Of a DNA stretch of 64,000 nucleotides, positions 9,357 through 19,607 are shown piece after piece. The stretch spans positions 558,001 to 622,000 of the forward strand of contig NZ_CP097462.1 in the NCBI RefSeq assembly GCF_023559245.1, written 5' to 3'. Both the position numbers and the translations under genes were made by a program. Every line of letters begins with the position of its first letter. The stretch's first letter is position 1. The notes under the pieces are model-generated. The model was not told where the DNA came from. It made no database searches and worked only from the letters and a program-made list of their open reading frames with translations. This DNA is from Sphingomonas sp. KRR8 (GTDB taxonomy: Bacteria > Pseudomonadota > Alphaproteobacteria > Sphingomonadales > Sphingomonadaceae).

Positions 9357-10370
9357 ATGGCAGAGCCACGATCGCCTGCGGCCCGAAAGGGAGACCGTCC
9401 GACCGCACCTGCGCGCACACCGCGCGGGGTCGATCGGCTTGGTGCGGCGATGGTCGATCTTTCACTCGATCCCATTGCCCGCCCGTCCGAGCAGGAAAGG
9501 GCGCTGATGCTCAGCCTGCTGTCGGGCCTGGTCGGGCAGATCGCTGAGGAACTGCAGCTTCGACTTCCGCCTGGCGCAACCGACGAGGTCGATGCCGAAG
9601 CGCTAGTCGCGCAGCTTCGGTCGTCTGGACTGTTCACCCGTGACCTGGTTGGCCTGCTTGTTCGTCGGGCAGACCTGCTCGCCTTCCGCGCCGCCGCGCT
9701 GCATCAGGACCAAGGTGGGCTGTTGCAGGCCTGGGCTGCAGATCCGGAACCCTCGATTGCCAGCGCGGCCATGGCCGTGGTGATCGCGCGCGCCTCCGCC
9801 CGTGATCGCTTTGGTCGGCCAGGACTTACCCTTGCCGATTGTGATGCCGAGACGGCCGTGGCGCTCACTTATGCGGTCGCAGCCGCTCTTGCCGGACCAA
9901 CAGAGTCGCTGGTCGCCGCAGCGGTAGATTTGCTTGCTCGGCATGATGAAGGGGATCGTTTGGATGCTCGCGAAGCGCGGCTGATGGTGGCGCTCGAGCA
10001 GGCGGGACGGCTTGATGGCCCCTTGCTCCTCTCTTTGGCGACGCACGGTGAGGCGGGCCTGCTGGCGGAGGGCCTCTCCCGCCTTGCACGAATCCCTGCC
10101 AGCGTAGCCTGGCAGATGCTCACCGGGACCGACGAACACGCCATCGGGCGTCTTCTGCGCCTCGCTGAAATCAACCGCTCGCTGGCTGCGGGACTGATCG
10201 CCGCGCTGAGCAACGGACGCGGCTTGCGAGAGCCGGGCGAGGCCATGGCTGCCTTTGACGCCATGGCGTCGTCCGAAGAGATCGCCGAGGCACGGGCGTA
10301 CATTCGCCTCCCGGGCGCCTTCATCTTGGCTCGTAGGGCTCTGGAAAAGCATGGCCAGCGCGGCGCCTGA
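9357..10370 (+). CDS. DUF2336 domain-containing protein
   Basis: A 337-residue soluble, alpha-helical protein rich in Ala/Leu repeats, recognised as DUF2336-like, an alphaproteobacterial family of unknown function. Helix pairs such as RADLLAFRAAALHQ and PSIASAAMAVVIARASARDRFGR, and repeated short helices from residue 100 on, suggest an alpha-solenoid resembling HEAT-type repeats. The downstream histidine kinase gene starts inside its 3' end (overlap 10351-10370), which argues for co-translation and a joint signalling function. A TTAA-containing stretch (9329-9346) lies just ahead of the gene. No catalytic motif is visible. Confidence 0.8.
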   Translation: MAEPRSPAARKGDRPTAPARTPRGVDRLGAAMVDLSLDPIARPSEQERALMLSLLSGLVGQIAEELQLRLPPGATDEVDAEALVAQLRSSGLFTRDLVGLLVRRADLLAFRAAALHQDQGGLLQAWAADPEPSIASAAMAVVIARASARDRFGRPGLTLADCDAETAVALTYAVAAALAGPTESLVAAAVDLLARHDEGDRLDAREARLMVALEQAGRLDGPLLLSLATHGEAGLLAEGLSRLARIPASVAWQMLTGTDEHAIGRLLRLAEINRSLAAGLIAALSNGRGLREPGEAMAAFDAMASSEEIAEARAYIRLPGAFILARRALEKHGQRGA

Positions 10371-11658
10371 ACCCATCCGAGGCCTTGTGGACGCGAGCGG
10401 CCGGCTAACCTCCGCCGATCCGCGCCTTGCCCGTTTGCAGGAAGAGGCGGGCGGCGGCCTTGGCGCAATGCTAGCTGTGCCTCAGCTCGCTGCCATCGCT
10501 CGTCTTGCAAGCCAACTCGGAGTCAGCCTCTCGCGGCAAGCACTGGCGGCGACCAGCGATGCTGACCTCGACCTGTGGGTCCGTGCCGAGCCCTCCAACA
10601 ACGGCGTCGCACTCAGCATCGAAAGCTGGGTGGAGCGGCCGCCGCGGCGGCGACGTTTCCGCGTGATCGAAGGACTCGACGCCACGACCGCCGATTCCGG
10701 CGCGGACATCACAGCAGATGGCGATCTCAAGGTTGTAATGATCAGCGACCAGCTTGCCGACAAGCTGGGTGGCACGGTCGCCGAGATCCGGGGCCAGCCG
10801 CTTACGCGTTCGCTGGAGCTGTTACCTTCCGAGCAAGGCGACCTGCCGATCTTGGGAGCGGTCGCAAGTCGCCGTGCCTTCGAAGGGCAACGCGTCCGCG
10901 CTCGGTCGAACGGTCAGGAGCTGCTGCTCAGCGGAACTCCACGCCTCGCGCCGAACGGTAATTTCAATGGCTTTGCACTGCGGCTGGAAGGAGCGGCTGC
11001 CGAGCAGTCCGACCCGCCGCCCGTTGTCGACGACGGCTTCGACAATCTTCTTCGTCATCCCATCGATGTGATCATGGACGAAGCGGAACGTATCTCCGAA
11101 AAAGGGGAGGGACCGCTTCGGAGCGACTACGCGGGCTATGCGGCGGACATCGCCGCTGCCGCTCGCCACCTGCTCGATGTGCTGCAGAGCATGACGGCTG
11201 AGCGTGCGCCGCCAGCGCCGGAGCGGATCGACCTTGCCGCCTTGGCGTTGGAGGCGACTGGACTGGTGCAGGTGCAGGCGGTGGAAGCCGGCGTCGCTTT
11301 CGACGTCGACGGGCCGCCGTCGCTACCAGCGCTGGGCGACGCCCGCTCAGTGACCCAGATTCTCGTAAACTTGATTGGCAATGCCGTGCGCCATTCGCCC
11401 CGGGGCGCAACCGTACGAGTGCTTTGCGCTCGCGGAGCAGACGTGAGCATCACCGTTGCCGACGACGGTCCGGGCATCGCTGCCGTCGACCAGCAGCGCA
11501 TCTTCGAGCGGTTCGAGCAGGCGCAGCCGCGAGCCGACGGCGCCGGACTGGGCCTTGCCATCTCACGACGCTACGCGCGAGAGATGGGAGGAGATATCAC
11601 GGTGCAAAGCGCGCCCGGTAAGGGTGCGCGCTTCACCCTTCGCCTTCCCGCAGCCTGA
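10351..11658 (+). CDS. Soluble sensor histidine kinase with PAS-like domain
   Basis: A 435-residue kinase without membrane helices. Residues about 100-205 look like a PAS-like sensory domain. The putative dimerisation/phospho-acceptor helix contains LLRHPIDVIMDEAERI, with H236 as the likely phosphorylated histidine; this departs from the usual HExxTPL box. The ATPase domain is canonical: N box LIGNAVRHSPRGATV, G1 DDGPGI, F box IFERFEQ, and G2 GAGLGLAISRRYAREMGG. The chosen ATG 10351 overlaps the DUF2336 stop by 20 bases; the frame is open further upstream but shows no homology there. No cognate response regulator is adjacent. Confidence 0.88.
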   Translation: MASAAPEPIRGLVDASGRLTSADPRLARLQEEAGGGLGAMLAVPQLAAIARLASQLGVSLSRQALAATSDADLDLWVRAEPSNNGVALSIESWVERPPRRRRFRVIEGLDATTADSGADITADGDLKVVMISDQLADKLGGTVAEIRGQPLTRSLELLPSEQGDLPILGAVASRRAFEGQRVRARSNGQELLLSGTPRLAPNGNFNGFALRLEGAAAEQSDPPPVVDDGFDNLLRHPIDVIMDEAERISEKGEGPLRSDYAGYAADIAAAARHLLDVLQSMTAERAPPAPERIDLAALALEATGLVQVQAVEAGVAFDVDGPPSLPALGDARSVTQILVNLIGNAVRHSPRGATVRVLCARGADVSITVADDGPGIAAVDQQRIFERFEQAQPRADGAGLGLAISRRYAREMGGDITVQSAPGKGARFTLRLPAA

Positions 11659-11668
11659 CGATTATCGC

Positions 11669-12955
11669 CTAGCGGCCGCTGACCGGCACGTAATCGCGCT
11701 GGGTCGCACCGACGTAAAGCTGGCGCGGACGACCGATCTTCTGTTCGGGGTCGGAGATCATCTCGTTCCATTGCGCGACCCAACCGACGGTGCGGGCGAG
11801 CGCGAACAGGGCAGTGAACATCTCGGTCGGGAAGCCGATCGCGTTCAATATGACGCCTGAGTAGAAGTCGACGTTCGGGTAGAGCTTCTTCTCGATGAAG
11901 TATTCGTCGCTCAATGCGATCCGCTCCAGCTCCTTGGCGACGTCAAGCACCGGATCGGAGATGTTGAGTTCCTTCAAAACCTCGTCGGCGGTCTGCTTCA
12001 TCACCTTCGCGCGCGGGTCGAAATTCTTATAGACCCGGTGGCCGAATCCCATCAACCGGAAGGGATCGTCCTTGTCCTTGGCACGGGCGATGTACTCGGG
12101 GATGCGCTTCACGTCGCCGATCTCGCGCAGCATATTGAGCGCTGCTTCGTTGGCGCCGCCGTGCGCGGGACCCCACAGGCAGGCGATGCCAGCCGCCATA
12201 CAGGCGAACGGGTTGGCGCCAGAGGAGCCAGCCAAGCGAACCGTCGAGGTCGACGCATTCTGCTCATGATCGGCGTGGAGGATGAATATCCGATCCATCG
12301 CCCGCTCAATGATCGGATTGACGACATATTCCTCCGCCGGGACGCCGAAGGTCATCCGCAGGAAGTTGCCGGTGTAGCTGAGCGAATTGTCTGGATAGAG
12401 GAACGGCTGCCCGATGCTGTACTTGTGCGCCATGGCAGCAATCGTTGGCATCTTGGCGATTAGTCGGTGCGACGCGATCTCTCGCTGCTTGGGATCGGTG
12501 ATGTCCGTGCTGTCGTGGTAGAATGACGAGAGCGCACCCACCACGCCGCACATGATCGCCATGGGGTGCGCGTCGCGGCGGAAGCCCCGGAAGAAGGTCG
12601 CCAGCTGCTCATGCACCATGGTGTGGCGGCTGATCGTGTAGGTGAACTTGTCGAGCTCGTCCTTGGTCGGCAGCTCGCCATGGAGTAGAAGGTAGGAAAC
12701 CTCCATGAAGCTCGACTGCTCCGCCAGCTGGTCAATCGGATAGCCGCGATGCAGCAGGACGCCGGCCTCACCGTCGATGTAGGTGATGGCGCTGCTGCAG
12801 CTGGCGGTTGAGGTGAAGCCGGGATCGTAGGTGAAGGCACCGGTCGCGCCATACAGCTTGCGGATGTCGACCACGTCCGGTCCGACGCTGCCGCTCAGCA
12901 CAGCCATCGAGAGATCCTTGCCCTCGAGGTTCAGCGTTGCAGTCTTGTCCGACAT
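11669..12955 (-). CDS. gltA: Citrate synthase
   Basis: Condenses oxaloacetate with acetyl-CoA at the entry of the TCA cycle. The 428-residue protein is the type II, hexameric length. Motifs are [32 protein letters not shown] (first catalytic histidine region), [10 protein letters not shown] and [16 protein letters not shown] (second histidine), with NVDFYSGV (catalytic aspartate) and a final [14 protein letters not shown]. The ATG at 12955 overlaps the gltX stop (ATGA); a TTG one codon upstream is less likely. It forms an operon with gltX, linking a TCA enzyme to glutamate charging. Confidence 0.97.
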   Translation of the reverse strand: MSDKTATLNLEGKDLSMAVLSGSVGPDVVDIRKLYGATGAFTYDPGFTSTASCSSAITYIDGEAGVLLHRGYPIDQLAEQSSFMEVSYLLLHGELPTKDELDKFTYTISRHTMVHEQLATFFRGFRRDAHPMAIMCGVVGALSSFYHDSTDITDPKQREIASHRLIAKMPTIAAMAHKYSIGQPFLYPDNSLSYTGNFLRMTFGVPAEEYVVNPIIERAMDRIFILHADHEQNASTSTVRLAGSSGANPFACMAAGIACLWGPAHGGANEAALNMLREIGDVKRIPEYIARAKDKDDPFRLMGFGHRVYKNFDPRAKVMKQTADEVLKELNISDPVLDVAKELERIALSDEYFIEKKLYPNVDFYSGVILNAIGFPTEMFTALFALARTVGWVAQWNEMISDPEQKIGRPRQLYVGATQRDYVPVSGR

Positions 12956-14373
12956 CAATTGCGCTCCGTCTGGGGATTGTTCCTGGGCATCTGGTCTTCG
13001 ATCCGGGCCAGGCTTTCGCCCTGCCCCAACAGCACGAGCACGTCAAAAATGCCTGGGCTGGTGGTCCGGCCGGTCAAGGCGGCGCGCAATGGCTGGGCAA
13101 CTTTTCCCAGCTTGAGCCCCGCTTGTTCGGCTACCGTCTTTATAGCGGCCTCAGTGGAATCATGGTTCCATTCACCGAGCCGCGCGAGGGCTGCATAGCT
13201 ATCGGCAAGCAGCGACCGGCCTTGATCGCTCAACAGCTCCGCAGCCTTTTCCTCGATTGCGAGCGGCCGCTTGGCGAACAGGAATTCAGCCCCGCTAGCG
13301 AGCTCGTTCAGGTCCTTCGCCCGCGCCTTGAGCTCGGGCAGCGCCCGCTCGAGAAGCGCCAAGTCGTCCGCGCTCATGCCCTCGCGGCGAGCGGCCACGA
13401 GCACTGCGAGCCGTGCGTCGTCGGCACTGCGAATATAATGGCCATTGAGGTTCTCAAGCTTCTTGAGGTCGAAGCGAGAGGGCGACTTTCCGACATGGTC
13501 GAGGCTGAACCACTCGATCGCCTGCTCACGGCTGATGATCTCATCATCCCCATGACCCCAGCCGAGCCGGAGCAGATAGTTGTTGAGCGCCTCGGGAAGG
13601 ATGCCGAGTTCGTCGCGGTAAGCGTCGACACCAAGTGCCCCATGGCGTTTGCTGAGCTTGGCGCCATCTGAGCCGTGGATCAGCGGGACGTGCGCGTAGA
13701 CCGGCTCGGGCCAGCCCATCGCCTTGATGATCGCCAGCTGACGAAAGGCATTGTTGAGGTGATCGTCGCCGCGGATGACGTGGGTGACGCCCATGTCATG
13801 GTCGTCGACCACCACCGCCAGCATATAGGTGGGGGTTCCGTCCGAACGAAGCAGGACGAAGTCATCCAGCTCTGCATTCTGCACCGTGACCCGACCTTGC
13901 ACCTGGTCTTCGATCACCGTTTCGCCTTTCTGCGGCGCGCGGAGACGTACAACGAAGGGCTTGTCGCCCTGTGGCTCGATGACATCGCGCCATTCGCTGC
14001 GAATCCGGAAAGGGCGGCGTTCCGCCTGAGCTGCCTCGCGTTGAGCCTGAAGCTGCTCCTGCGTCAGATAGCAGCGATAAGCCTGACCCTTGGCAAGCAA
14101 TGCATGCGCGACTTCGGCATGGCGAGCCCAGAACTGCGATTGATAATATTCGTGACCGTCCCAATCGAGGTTCAGCCAGCGCATCCCGTCAAGAATCGCG
14201 TCGATCGCGGGCTTGGTGGAGCGCGCCTTGTCAGTGTCCTCGATGCGAAGGAGGAACTTGCCTCCGTTCGCCCTTGCGAAGAGCCAATTGAACAATGCCG
14301 TTCGAGCGCCGCCGATGTGCAGGAAGCCGGTCGGCGAGGGGGCGAAGCGGGTGACGACGGAGCTTGCGCTCAA
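12955..14373 (-). CDS. gltX: Glutamate--tRNA ligase
   Basis: Charges tRNA-Glu with glutamate. The 472-residue class I synthetase shows the HIGH-type signature HIGG at residues 19-22 within [20 protein letters not shown] at 43-48, and the KMSKS-type loop KLSKR at 239-243. Its length is standard for bacterial GltX. Translation probably starts at TTG 14373, because GAGGAAAG sits upstream at a good distance and the protein begins at the conserved N-terminus. Its stop overlaps the gltA ATG. The 5' end lies only 17 bases from the proposed comEC start on the other strand. Confidence 0.96.
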   Translation of the reverse strand: MSASSVVTRFAPSPTGFLHIGGARTALFNWLFARANGGKFLLRIEDTDKARSTKPAIDAILDGMRWLNLDWDGHEYYQSQFWARHAEVAHALLAKGQAYRCYLTQEQLQAQREAAQAERRPFRIRSEWRDVIEPQGDKPFVVRLRAPQKGETVIEDQVQGRVTVQNAELDDFVLLRSDGTPTYMLAVVVDDHDMGVTHVIRGDDHLNNAFRQLAIIKAMGWPEPVYAHVPLIHGSDGAKLSKRHGALGVDAYRDELGILPEALNNYLLRLGWGHGDDEIISREQAIEWFSLDHVGKSPSRFDLKKLENLNGHYIRSADDARLAVLVAARREGMSADDLALLERALPELKARAKDLNELASGAEFLFAKRPLAIEEKAAELLSDQGRSLLADSYAALARLGEWNHDSTEAAIKTVAEQAGLKLGKVAQPLRAALTGRTTSPGIFDVLVLLGQGESLARIEDQMPRNNPQTERN

Positions 14374-14390
14374 GCGGGCTTTCCTCTTTG

Positions 14391-16544
14391 ATGTCGGTGC
14401 CGGATCGCCATGGAAGTGAGACCTTGCGCGTGCAAGTCACCACCTTTGGGCGATGGGCTCCGGTGCTCCCGCACTGGCGCGTCCGAGCGCTCTTCGCAAG
14501 TGCGGAATCGTTTCTCGATCGGGAGCGTGAGGCACTCCCCCTCTGGTGGGTCGTCAGTGTGGGCGGCGGCATTGCGCTTTGGCTGATCCTTCCGGGTCTG
14601 CGAAGCTGGATCGCGGCGATGTGGCTCGCGGCCGGCTTGTGTCTTGCAGGAATGGCGCTTGGAGGGCGAACACGCCGGGCGGTGGTGGGCTGTGCACTGG
14701 GCCTGGCGATCGGCCTGACCCTCGTTTGGTGGCGGGCCGAGAGCGTTGCCACCATCCGCCTCGACCGTCCGGTGATCCTGACACTCACTGGCACCGTCGG
14801 CAGCATAGAGCCGCTGCCAGCACGTGACCTAGTGCGACTGCTGATCCGTCCCGACGATCCGTTACTGCCGCCGCTGGTTCGTCTCAATGTCGACAGCAAG
14901 AATGTGCCTGCGGGTCTGGAGGGAGGCGCCCACCTGAGCGTGAAGGCTCGGCTGACCGGCCCGATGCAGATGCCGCTGCCCGGAGCGCATGATTACGCCC
15001 GTGACTTCTGGTTTTCAGGCATTGGGGGCATGGGCAAGGCTCTTGGCCCTGTCGTCCTGCTCAGTCCAGCGCAGGAGGCTTCAGGCCTTGACCAGTGGCG
15101 TGCGCGGCTGGATCGGCACGTTCGTGCTCAGCTCAACGCCAGCGAAGGCGGCATCGCCACCGCGCTGGTCACCGGGGATCAGGGGGCACTGCCCCAGTCC
15201 GACGCAGATGCAATGCGGCGGTCGGGCTTGGCGCATCTGCTTTCGGTCAGTGGCTTGCATATCGCGGCGGCGATAGGCGCAACCTTCTTCGTTGCCTTGC
15301 GCCTATTGTCCTTGTCGGAGCGACTGGCATTGCGGTTCAACCTCGTGCTGATTGCCGCCGGTGCAGGTGCGCTCGCCGGAATTGGCTACACGCTGCTGAC
15401 GGGGATGCAGGTGCCCACGGTCCGCAGCTGTCTGGGCGCGCTGCTGGTTCTGGCCGGAACGGCGCTTGGCAGAGAGGCCATCAGCCTTCGTATGATCGCC
15501 ACGGCGGCGTTGCTGATCCTGATGCTGCGACCGGAGTCGCTCTACGGGCCGAGTTTCCAGCTCAGTTTTGCAGCGGTAACGACGTTGGTCGCGCTGTTCA
15601 GCTGGCCCTGGTTCAAGCGCTTCGTCGAAGTGCGGGAAGACGGGCTCTCGAGGCGAGCGATCAGGCACGTTGCCGAGTTGCTTATGACCGGGCTCGCAAT
15701 CGAACTGGCGCTTATGCCCTTCGCGTTGTTCCACTTCCATCGCGAGGGCCTCTATGGGGTCTTTGCCAACCTCCTCGCCATACCGCTTACCACTTTCGCC
15801 ATCATGCCCTTGGAAGCTGCGGCGTTGCTGTTCGACGTCGTCGGCTGCGGCTGGCCCTTCTGGCAGGCCACCGGATGGGCAATCAGCCTGCTGCTTTGGA
15901 TTGCTCATGCCGCCGCAGAAGCGCCCGGTTCAGTGGCGCTACGCCCGCAGATGCCCGACTGGGCCTTTGCGGCAATGGTACTCGGCGGCCTGTGGCTGGC
16001 AATCTGGCGCGAGGGAAGGGTGCGGGTTGCGGGGGTTGTCCCCATTCTAGCGGGCGCTGCGGCGGCGCTCTCAAGCCCTCGTCCCGACCTGCTGGTAACC
16101 GGCGATGGCCGCCACCTCGCGATCGTGGCTGAAGACGGCACTCCGTTTCTGCTTCGAGAACGTGCGAAAGATTATATTCGCGGGCTGCTTGGCGAAACCG
16201 CGGCGTTCGACGGTGAGCTTCCAGCTCTCGACGATTGGCCAGCGGCCAGATGCAGTCTCGATAGCTGCATCGCCATACTGGATCGTGGTGAGCGACGTTG
16301 GACGGTGCTGGCCGTACGCTCCGGCCAGAAGCTGGAATGGAATGAGCTGACCGCCGCGTGCACGAACGCCGACATCGTGATCGCCGACCGCCGCCTTCCG
16401 CAGGCCTGCCACGCCCGCTCCCTGCGGCTGGGCGCACGGGAGCTTGCAAGAACAGGGGGGCTGACGATCAAGTTGGGAGTGGAGCCAGAACTGAGCACGG
16501 TGGCCAGCGAAATCGCCGGTCACCCTTGGAGTGCGTCGCCCTGA
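14391..16544 (+). CDS. comEC: ComEC/Rec2 family DNA-uptake channel protein
   Basis: An inner-membrane protein of about 717 residues. It has an N-terminal helix pair, a soluble region, the Competence domain with the signature [16 protein letters not shown] (around 15220-15270), multiple helices, and a C-terminal soluble domain. ComEC forms the channel that takes up single-stranded DNA in transformation. The C-terminal part ([16 protein letters not shown]) is a short beta-lactamase-like remnant without the HxHxDH metal motif, which is recognised as usual in alphaproteobacterial versions. The start is uncertain: ATG 14391 lacks a clear ribosome-binding site, and TTG 14424 or GTG 14430 follow GAAGTGAG. 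It is divergent from gltX and abuts the helicase gene at its end. Confidence 0.92.
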   Translation: MSVPDRHGSETLRVQVTTFGRWAPVLPHWRVRALFASAESFLDREREALPLWWVVSVGGGIALWLILPGLRSWIAAMWLAAGLCLAGMALGGRTRRAVVGCALGLAIGLTLVWWRAESVATIRLDRPVILTLTGTVGSIEPLPARDLVRLLIRPDDPLLPPLVRLNVDSKNVPAGLEGGAHLSVKARLTGPMQMPLPGAHDYARDFWFSGIGGMGKALGPVVLLSPAQEASGLDQWRARLDRHVRAQLNASEGGIATALVTGDQGALPQSDADAMRRSGLAHLLSVSGLHIAAAIGATFFVALRLLSLSERLALRFNLVLIAAGAGALAGIGYTLLTGMQVPTVRSCLGALLVLAGTALGREAISLRMIATAALLILMLRPESLYGPSFQLSFAAVTTLVALFSWPWFKRFVEVREDGLSRRAIRHVAELLMTGLAIELALMPFALFHFHREGLYGVFANLLAIPLTTFAIMPLEAAALLFDVVGCGWPFWQATGWAISLLLWIAHAAAEAPGSVALRPQMPDWAFAAMVLGGLWLAIWREGRVRVAGVVPILAGAAAALSSPRPDLLVTGDGRHLAIVAEDGTPFLLRERAKDYIRGLLGETAAFDGELPALDDWPAARCSLDSCIAILDRGERRWTVLAVRSGQKLEWNELTAACTNADIVIADRRLPQACHARSLRLGARELARTGGLTIKLGVEPELSTVASEIAGHPWSASP

Positions 16545-17978
16545 TTAGCTGAGACTCACCGAAAGAAAGCTCGGGAGGGGACCATTCCAGCCGCCTTCGC
16601 CTGCATCCTCGATTGCCGGTTCGGCTCTCGGGCGAGCATCTTCGGCACGGTCCCGCTCAGTGCGGGCGCGTTCCCGCCGCGGCTTCTTCTCGATCGGCGC
16701 GTCTTCCAGCGGTGAGCGCTCAGTTTGAGCGGCCGCAGGTTCTCGCTTCGGCTCCGCCGCCTTGCTCCGGCCGCGTCGAGGCGCCTTTTCTTCTCCAGCG
16801 GGCTTGCGGCTCCGGCGCTGCGCCTTGTCTTCAGTCTCTGCCGCCACCTCGGACAGGGGAGCATCTCCGAGCGTAATCCGCGGTATCTTGGTGCCGGTCA
16901 GATGTTCGATCCGCCCAAGCGCCTCGGCATCTTCCCTGGTCGCGAGCGTAATGGCCGTGCCCTTGGCGCCTGCGCGACCGGTGCGGCCGATGCGGTGAAC
17001 GTAATCATCGGGCTGCCACGGTACGTCGAAGTTGATCACATGACTGACGCCGCGCACGTCGAGGCCTCGTGCCGCAACGTCGGAAGCGACCAGAACAGTG
17101 ATCTTATCATTCTTGAAGCGGTCGAACTCGGCGATGCGATCCGATTGCTCCATGTCACCATGAATCTGTCCGACAGCGAAACCTGACCGCTTCAAACTCG
17201 TGTAAAGTTCGCGAACCATCGTCTTGCGATTGCTGAAGATGATGGCGTTCTTGACACCCTCACCACGAAGCAGTTCTCGAAGCACGTCACGCTTTTTGTC
17301 GGAGCGAACCTCGATGACCTTCTGATCGATGTTGACGTTGGCAGTCGCCGGCCGGGCAACCTCTACCGTCTTCGGCTCCGACAGAAATTTCGCGGCCAGC
17401 TTTTGAATTGGCGGCGGCATGGTTGCCGAGAACAGCAGGGTTTGCCGCTGCTTGGGGAGTCGCGAGGCGATCTCCTCGATGTCAGGGATGAACCCCATGT
17501 CGAGCATCCGGTCCGCCTCGTCGATGACGAGCAGGTTGCAGCCGGTCAGCAAGATCTTGCCACGGCTGAACAGGTCCATCAGACGGCCAGGCGTCGCGAT
17601 CAGCACATCGACGCCCTTTTCAAGCGCCTTGATTTGATCGCCCATCTGCACGCCACCAATCAGCAGCGCCATCGAAAGCTTATGATACTTGCCGTACTTT
17701 TCGAAGTTCTCGGCAACTTGAGCGGCCAGTTCGCGGGTCGGCTCCAGGATCAGCGAGCGCGGCATTCTTGCCCGGCTGCGGCCGTTCCCAAGGATGTCGA
17801 TCATCGGCAGCACGAAGGCCGCGGTCTTGCCGGTCCCGGTCTGGGCGATACCAATGAGGTCACGGCCCATCAGGACCGAGGGGATTGCCTTCTCCTGAAT
17901 GGGGGTCGCTTCGGAGTAGCCACTGTCGTCGACAGCGCGCAGCAGTTCGTCAGAAAGGCCGAGATCGGCAAAGTTCAT
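16545..17978 (-). CDS. DEAD-box RNA helicase, RhlE-like
   Basis: ATP-dependent RNA helicase of 477 residues, probably acting in ribosome assembly or RNA decay. Motifs appear in order: Q motif EATPIQEKAIP, motif I AQTGTGKT (45-52), PTREL, TPGR, DEAD (153-156), SAT, and the C-terminal HRIGRTGRAG. The last 110 residues are a disordered tail of alternating basic and acidic runs (KAPRRGRSKAAEPKREP and similar), typical of RhlE-type enzymes and likely to bind RNA. The tail ends in GWNGPLPSFLSVSLS. The gene abuts comEC end to end without a visible terminator. Confidence 0.94.
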   Translation of the reverse strand: MNFADLGLSDELLRAVDDSGYSEATPIQEKAIPSVLMGRDLIGIAQTGTGKTAAFVLPMIDILGNGRSRARMPRSLILEPTRELAAQVAENFEKYGKYHKLSMALLIGGVQMGDQIKALEKGVDVLIATPGRLMDLFSRGKILLTGCNLLVIDEADRMLDMGFIPDIEEIASRLPKQRQTLLFSATMPPPIQKLAAKFLSEPKTVEVARPATANVNIDQKVIEVRSDKKRDVLRELLRGEGVKNAIIFSNRKTMVRELYTSLKRSGFAVGQIHGDMEQSDRIAEFDRFKNDKITVLVASDVAARGLDVRGVSHVINFDVPWQPDDYVHRIGRTGRAGAKGTAITLATREDAEALGRIEHLTGTKIPRITLGDAPLSEVAAETEDKAQRRSRKPAGEEKAPRRGRSKAAEPKREPAAAQTERSPLEDAPIEKKPRRERARTERDRAEDARPRAEPAIEDAGEGGWNGPLPSFLSVSLS

Positions 17979-18066
17979 GAAAATATCCGGAGTAATCCCG
18001 CATGAGCGCTAATCGCTCCGGGCGCTTCGCGCCGTGCGGGAGGAGGCGCGAAAAGTCAAGGAATCG

Positions 18067-18492
18067 CTAGCGAATGGGGTGGGGGACCATGCGTCGAAAG
18101 CGCTCAATCGCGCACGCTCCACCGATGCGGCTGCGCACCTCGTCGCGGCGCGCACAGATCGAGCCGTCGGCCGACTGAAGGTACAGGCCGCCATAGAAAT
18201 CAAGGGTTGGACACTGGTTTTCGAGACGTGCTCGAATGCGTTCACGCGAGCGCATCAGGAAGTCGATGCTGCCGTCGTCCGCAAGCGCAGTCGCCAGGAT
18301 ATTGTCGCTCTTGATGCAGCGGGGGCCTTTCGTCTCCTCCCAGCGGATCGGCCAGGCGAAGTGCGGGCGGATCACCGGAATCCGCATGACAACTTCCTCG
18401 CTGATCGTCACTCGCGAAACGCTCACCGCCTCGGGTGGCGCTGCGAACAGCGCCAGGATAGCCGAGAAAAGAGGGTAGGCGGATAGGAACAA
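18067..18492 (-). CDS. Small secreted hypothetical protein
   Basis: A 141-residue protein when started at TTG 18492, which places a hydrophobic signal peptide (FLSAYPLFSAILALFAAPPEA) directly at the N-terminus; the frame is open to TTG 18582. The mature part reads as a conserved-looking small domain: PIRWEETKGPRCIKSDNIL, SIDFLMRSRERIRARLENQC, LDFYGGLYLQSADGSICARRDEV and GGACAIERFRRMVP. The four cysteines (in PRCI, NQCP, ICAR and GACA) could form two disulfides in the periplasm. I recall similar proteins widely in sphingomonads, without known function. It is divergent from the SapC gene. Confidence 0.72.
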   Translation of the reverse strand: MFLSAYPLFSAILALFAAPPEAVSVSRVTISEEVVMRIPVIRPHFAWPIRWEETKGPRCIKSDNILATALADDGSIDFLMRSRERIRARLENQCPTLDFYGGLYLQSADGSICARRDEVRSRIGGACAIERFRRMVPHPIR

Positions 18493-18639
18493 CTGGCAAA
18501 ACCAAGCAGGAAGCGATTGTCCCGCTTCGTTGCAAGCCGTTGAACATTCGATGAACCCTGCCACCCTTGCCAGACGCGGCAAGCGCTTTTAGAGCGCGAG
18601 CCGCGTCCGTACCGGGCTTTTTCCAGGAGTTTTTTGATC

Positions 18640-19437
18640 ATGGCGACTGCCGCGCCGACTGCGCTGCCGATCCTCTACAACCAGCTTGAGCCGCTCAACA
18701 GCCAGGCGCACGGCAGCCTCAAGGTCCGCGGGATCGAGACCTTGCCTGCGCTTGCTCAAGTCCACGCCATTCCTCTCACGGTCGACGAGTTCGCTGCGGC
18801 GCAGCGCCATTATCCGATCATCTTCTCGGTCGGTGACGAACCAGTTCCGCTGGCGCTGATGGCCCTCAATGAGGGCCTCAACACATTCGTCGACAAGGAC
18901 GGCAAGCCGCTCGACAGCAGCGTTTACATGCCGGCATACCTTCGTCGCTATCCGTTCCTGCTAGCCCGTCTGTCGCCTGACAGCGACGAACTCTCCCTCT
19001 GTTTCGATCCGACCGCCAATGCGATTGGTGACTTCGCGGAAGGGCAACCGCTGTTCGACGGCGACCAGCCGAGCGAGTCGACCAAGGCCATTCTCGAGTT
19101 CTGCGAGCAGTTCGAACAGGCCGGTCAGCGCACCCAGTTCTTCATGGAGGAACTAAAGAAGTCGGGGCTCCTGATGGACGGGGAAGTCGCCATCCAGCCG
19201 GAAGGCTCCGATCAGCCGTTCGTCTATCGCGGCTTCCAGATGATCGATGAAGAGAAATTCCGTGAGGCGCGGGGCGACGAGCTTCGCAAGATGAACCAGA
19301 ACGGCATGTTGCCGCTGCTCTATGCGCACCTGTTCAGTCTTGGCCAAGTCCGCGACCTGTTCAGCCGCCAGGTGCAGCAGGGCACCGGGCCGGTCCCGGC
19401 GCAGCTGCAGCCGCAGGCCTCTTCCGCCCAGTCGTGA
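18640..19437 (+). CDS. SapC family protein
   Basis: A 265-residue protein resembling the SapC family, named after a gene associated with an S-layer; its molecular role is not established. Recognisable segments are LNSQAHGSLKV near the N-terminus, HAIPLTVDEFAAAQRHYPIIF, MPAYLRRYPFLLA and the C-terminal GMLPLLYAHLFSLGQVRDLFSRQ. There is no signal peptide. The start at ATG 18640 follows CCAGGAG (18623-18629) with good spacing. A very strong intrinsic terminator follows about 135 bases after the stop. Confidence 0.88.
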   Translation: MATAAPTALPILYNQLEPLNSQAHGSLKVRGIETLPALAQVHAIPLTVDEFAAAQRHYPIIFSVGDEPVPLALMALNEGLNTFVDKDGKPLDSSVYMPAYLRRYPFLLARLSPDSDELSLCFDPTANAIGDFAEGQPLFDGDQPSESTKAILEFCEQFEQAGQRTQFFMEELKKSGLLMDGEVAIQPEGSDQPFVYRGFQMIDEEKFREARGDELRKMNQNGMLPLLYAHLFSLGQVRDLFSRQVQQGTGPVPAQLQPQASSAQS

Positions 19438-19570
19438 TCCTTGCGCGCCGGAATACTGCGAAGGGTCTTGGACTCTACGGCCTGCTTCCCATGTAATGGT
19501 GGCCGGGCCGCGTCCCCCCTTCGCGGTCCGGCCAACGCGCCGCTTCGCTGAGGTGCGTTCCTTCCTGAAT

Positions 19571-19607
19571 ACGGCCACCTTGCTTCGCGCAAGGTGGCCG
19601 TTTTTTA
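19571..19607 (+). terminator. Rho-independent terminator after the SapC gene
   Basis: A 12-base-pair perfect stem (acggccaccttg pairing with caaggtggccgt) closes a 7-base loop (cttcgcg, 19583-19589) and is followed by a run of Ts. It lies between the SapC gene (+) and the convergent N-formylglutamate amidohydrolase gene (-). The T run is on the plus strand, so it should end SapC transcription. The hairpin could also act on the opposite strand, although the bases there are not U-rich. Confidence 0.93.

Noticed and set aside
16081..16544. A functional metallo-beta-lactamase domain at the ComEC C-terminus.
   Set aside because: The region is short and lacks the HxHxDH metal motif, so it is at most a remnant, as in other alphaproteobacterial ComEC proteins.
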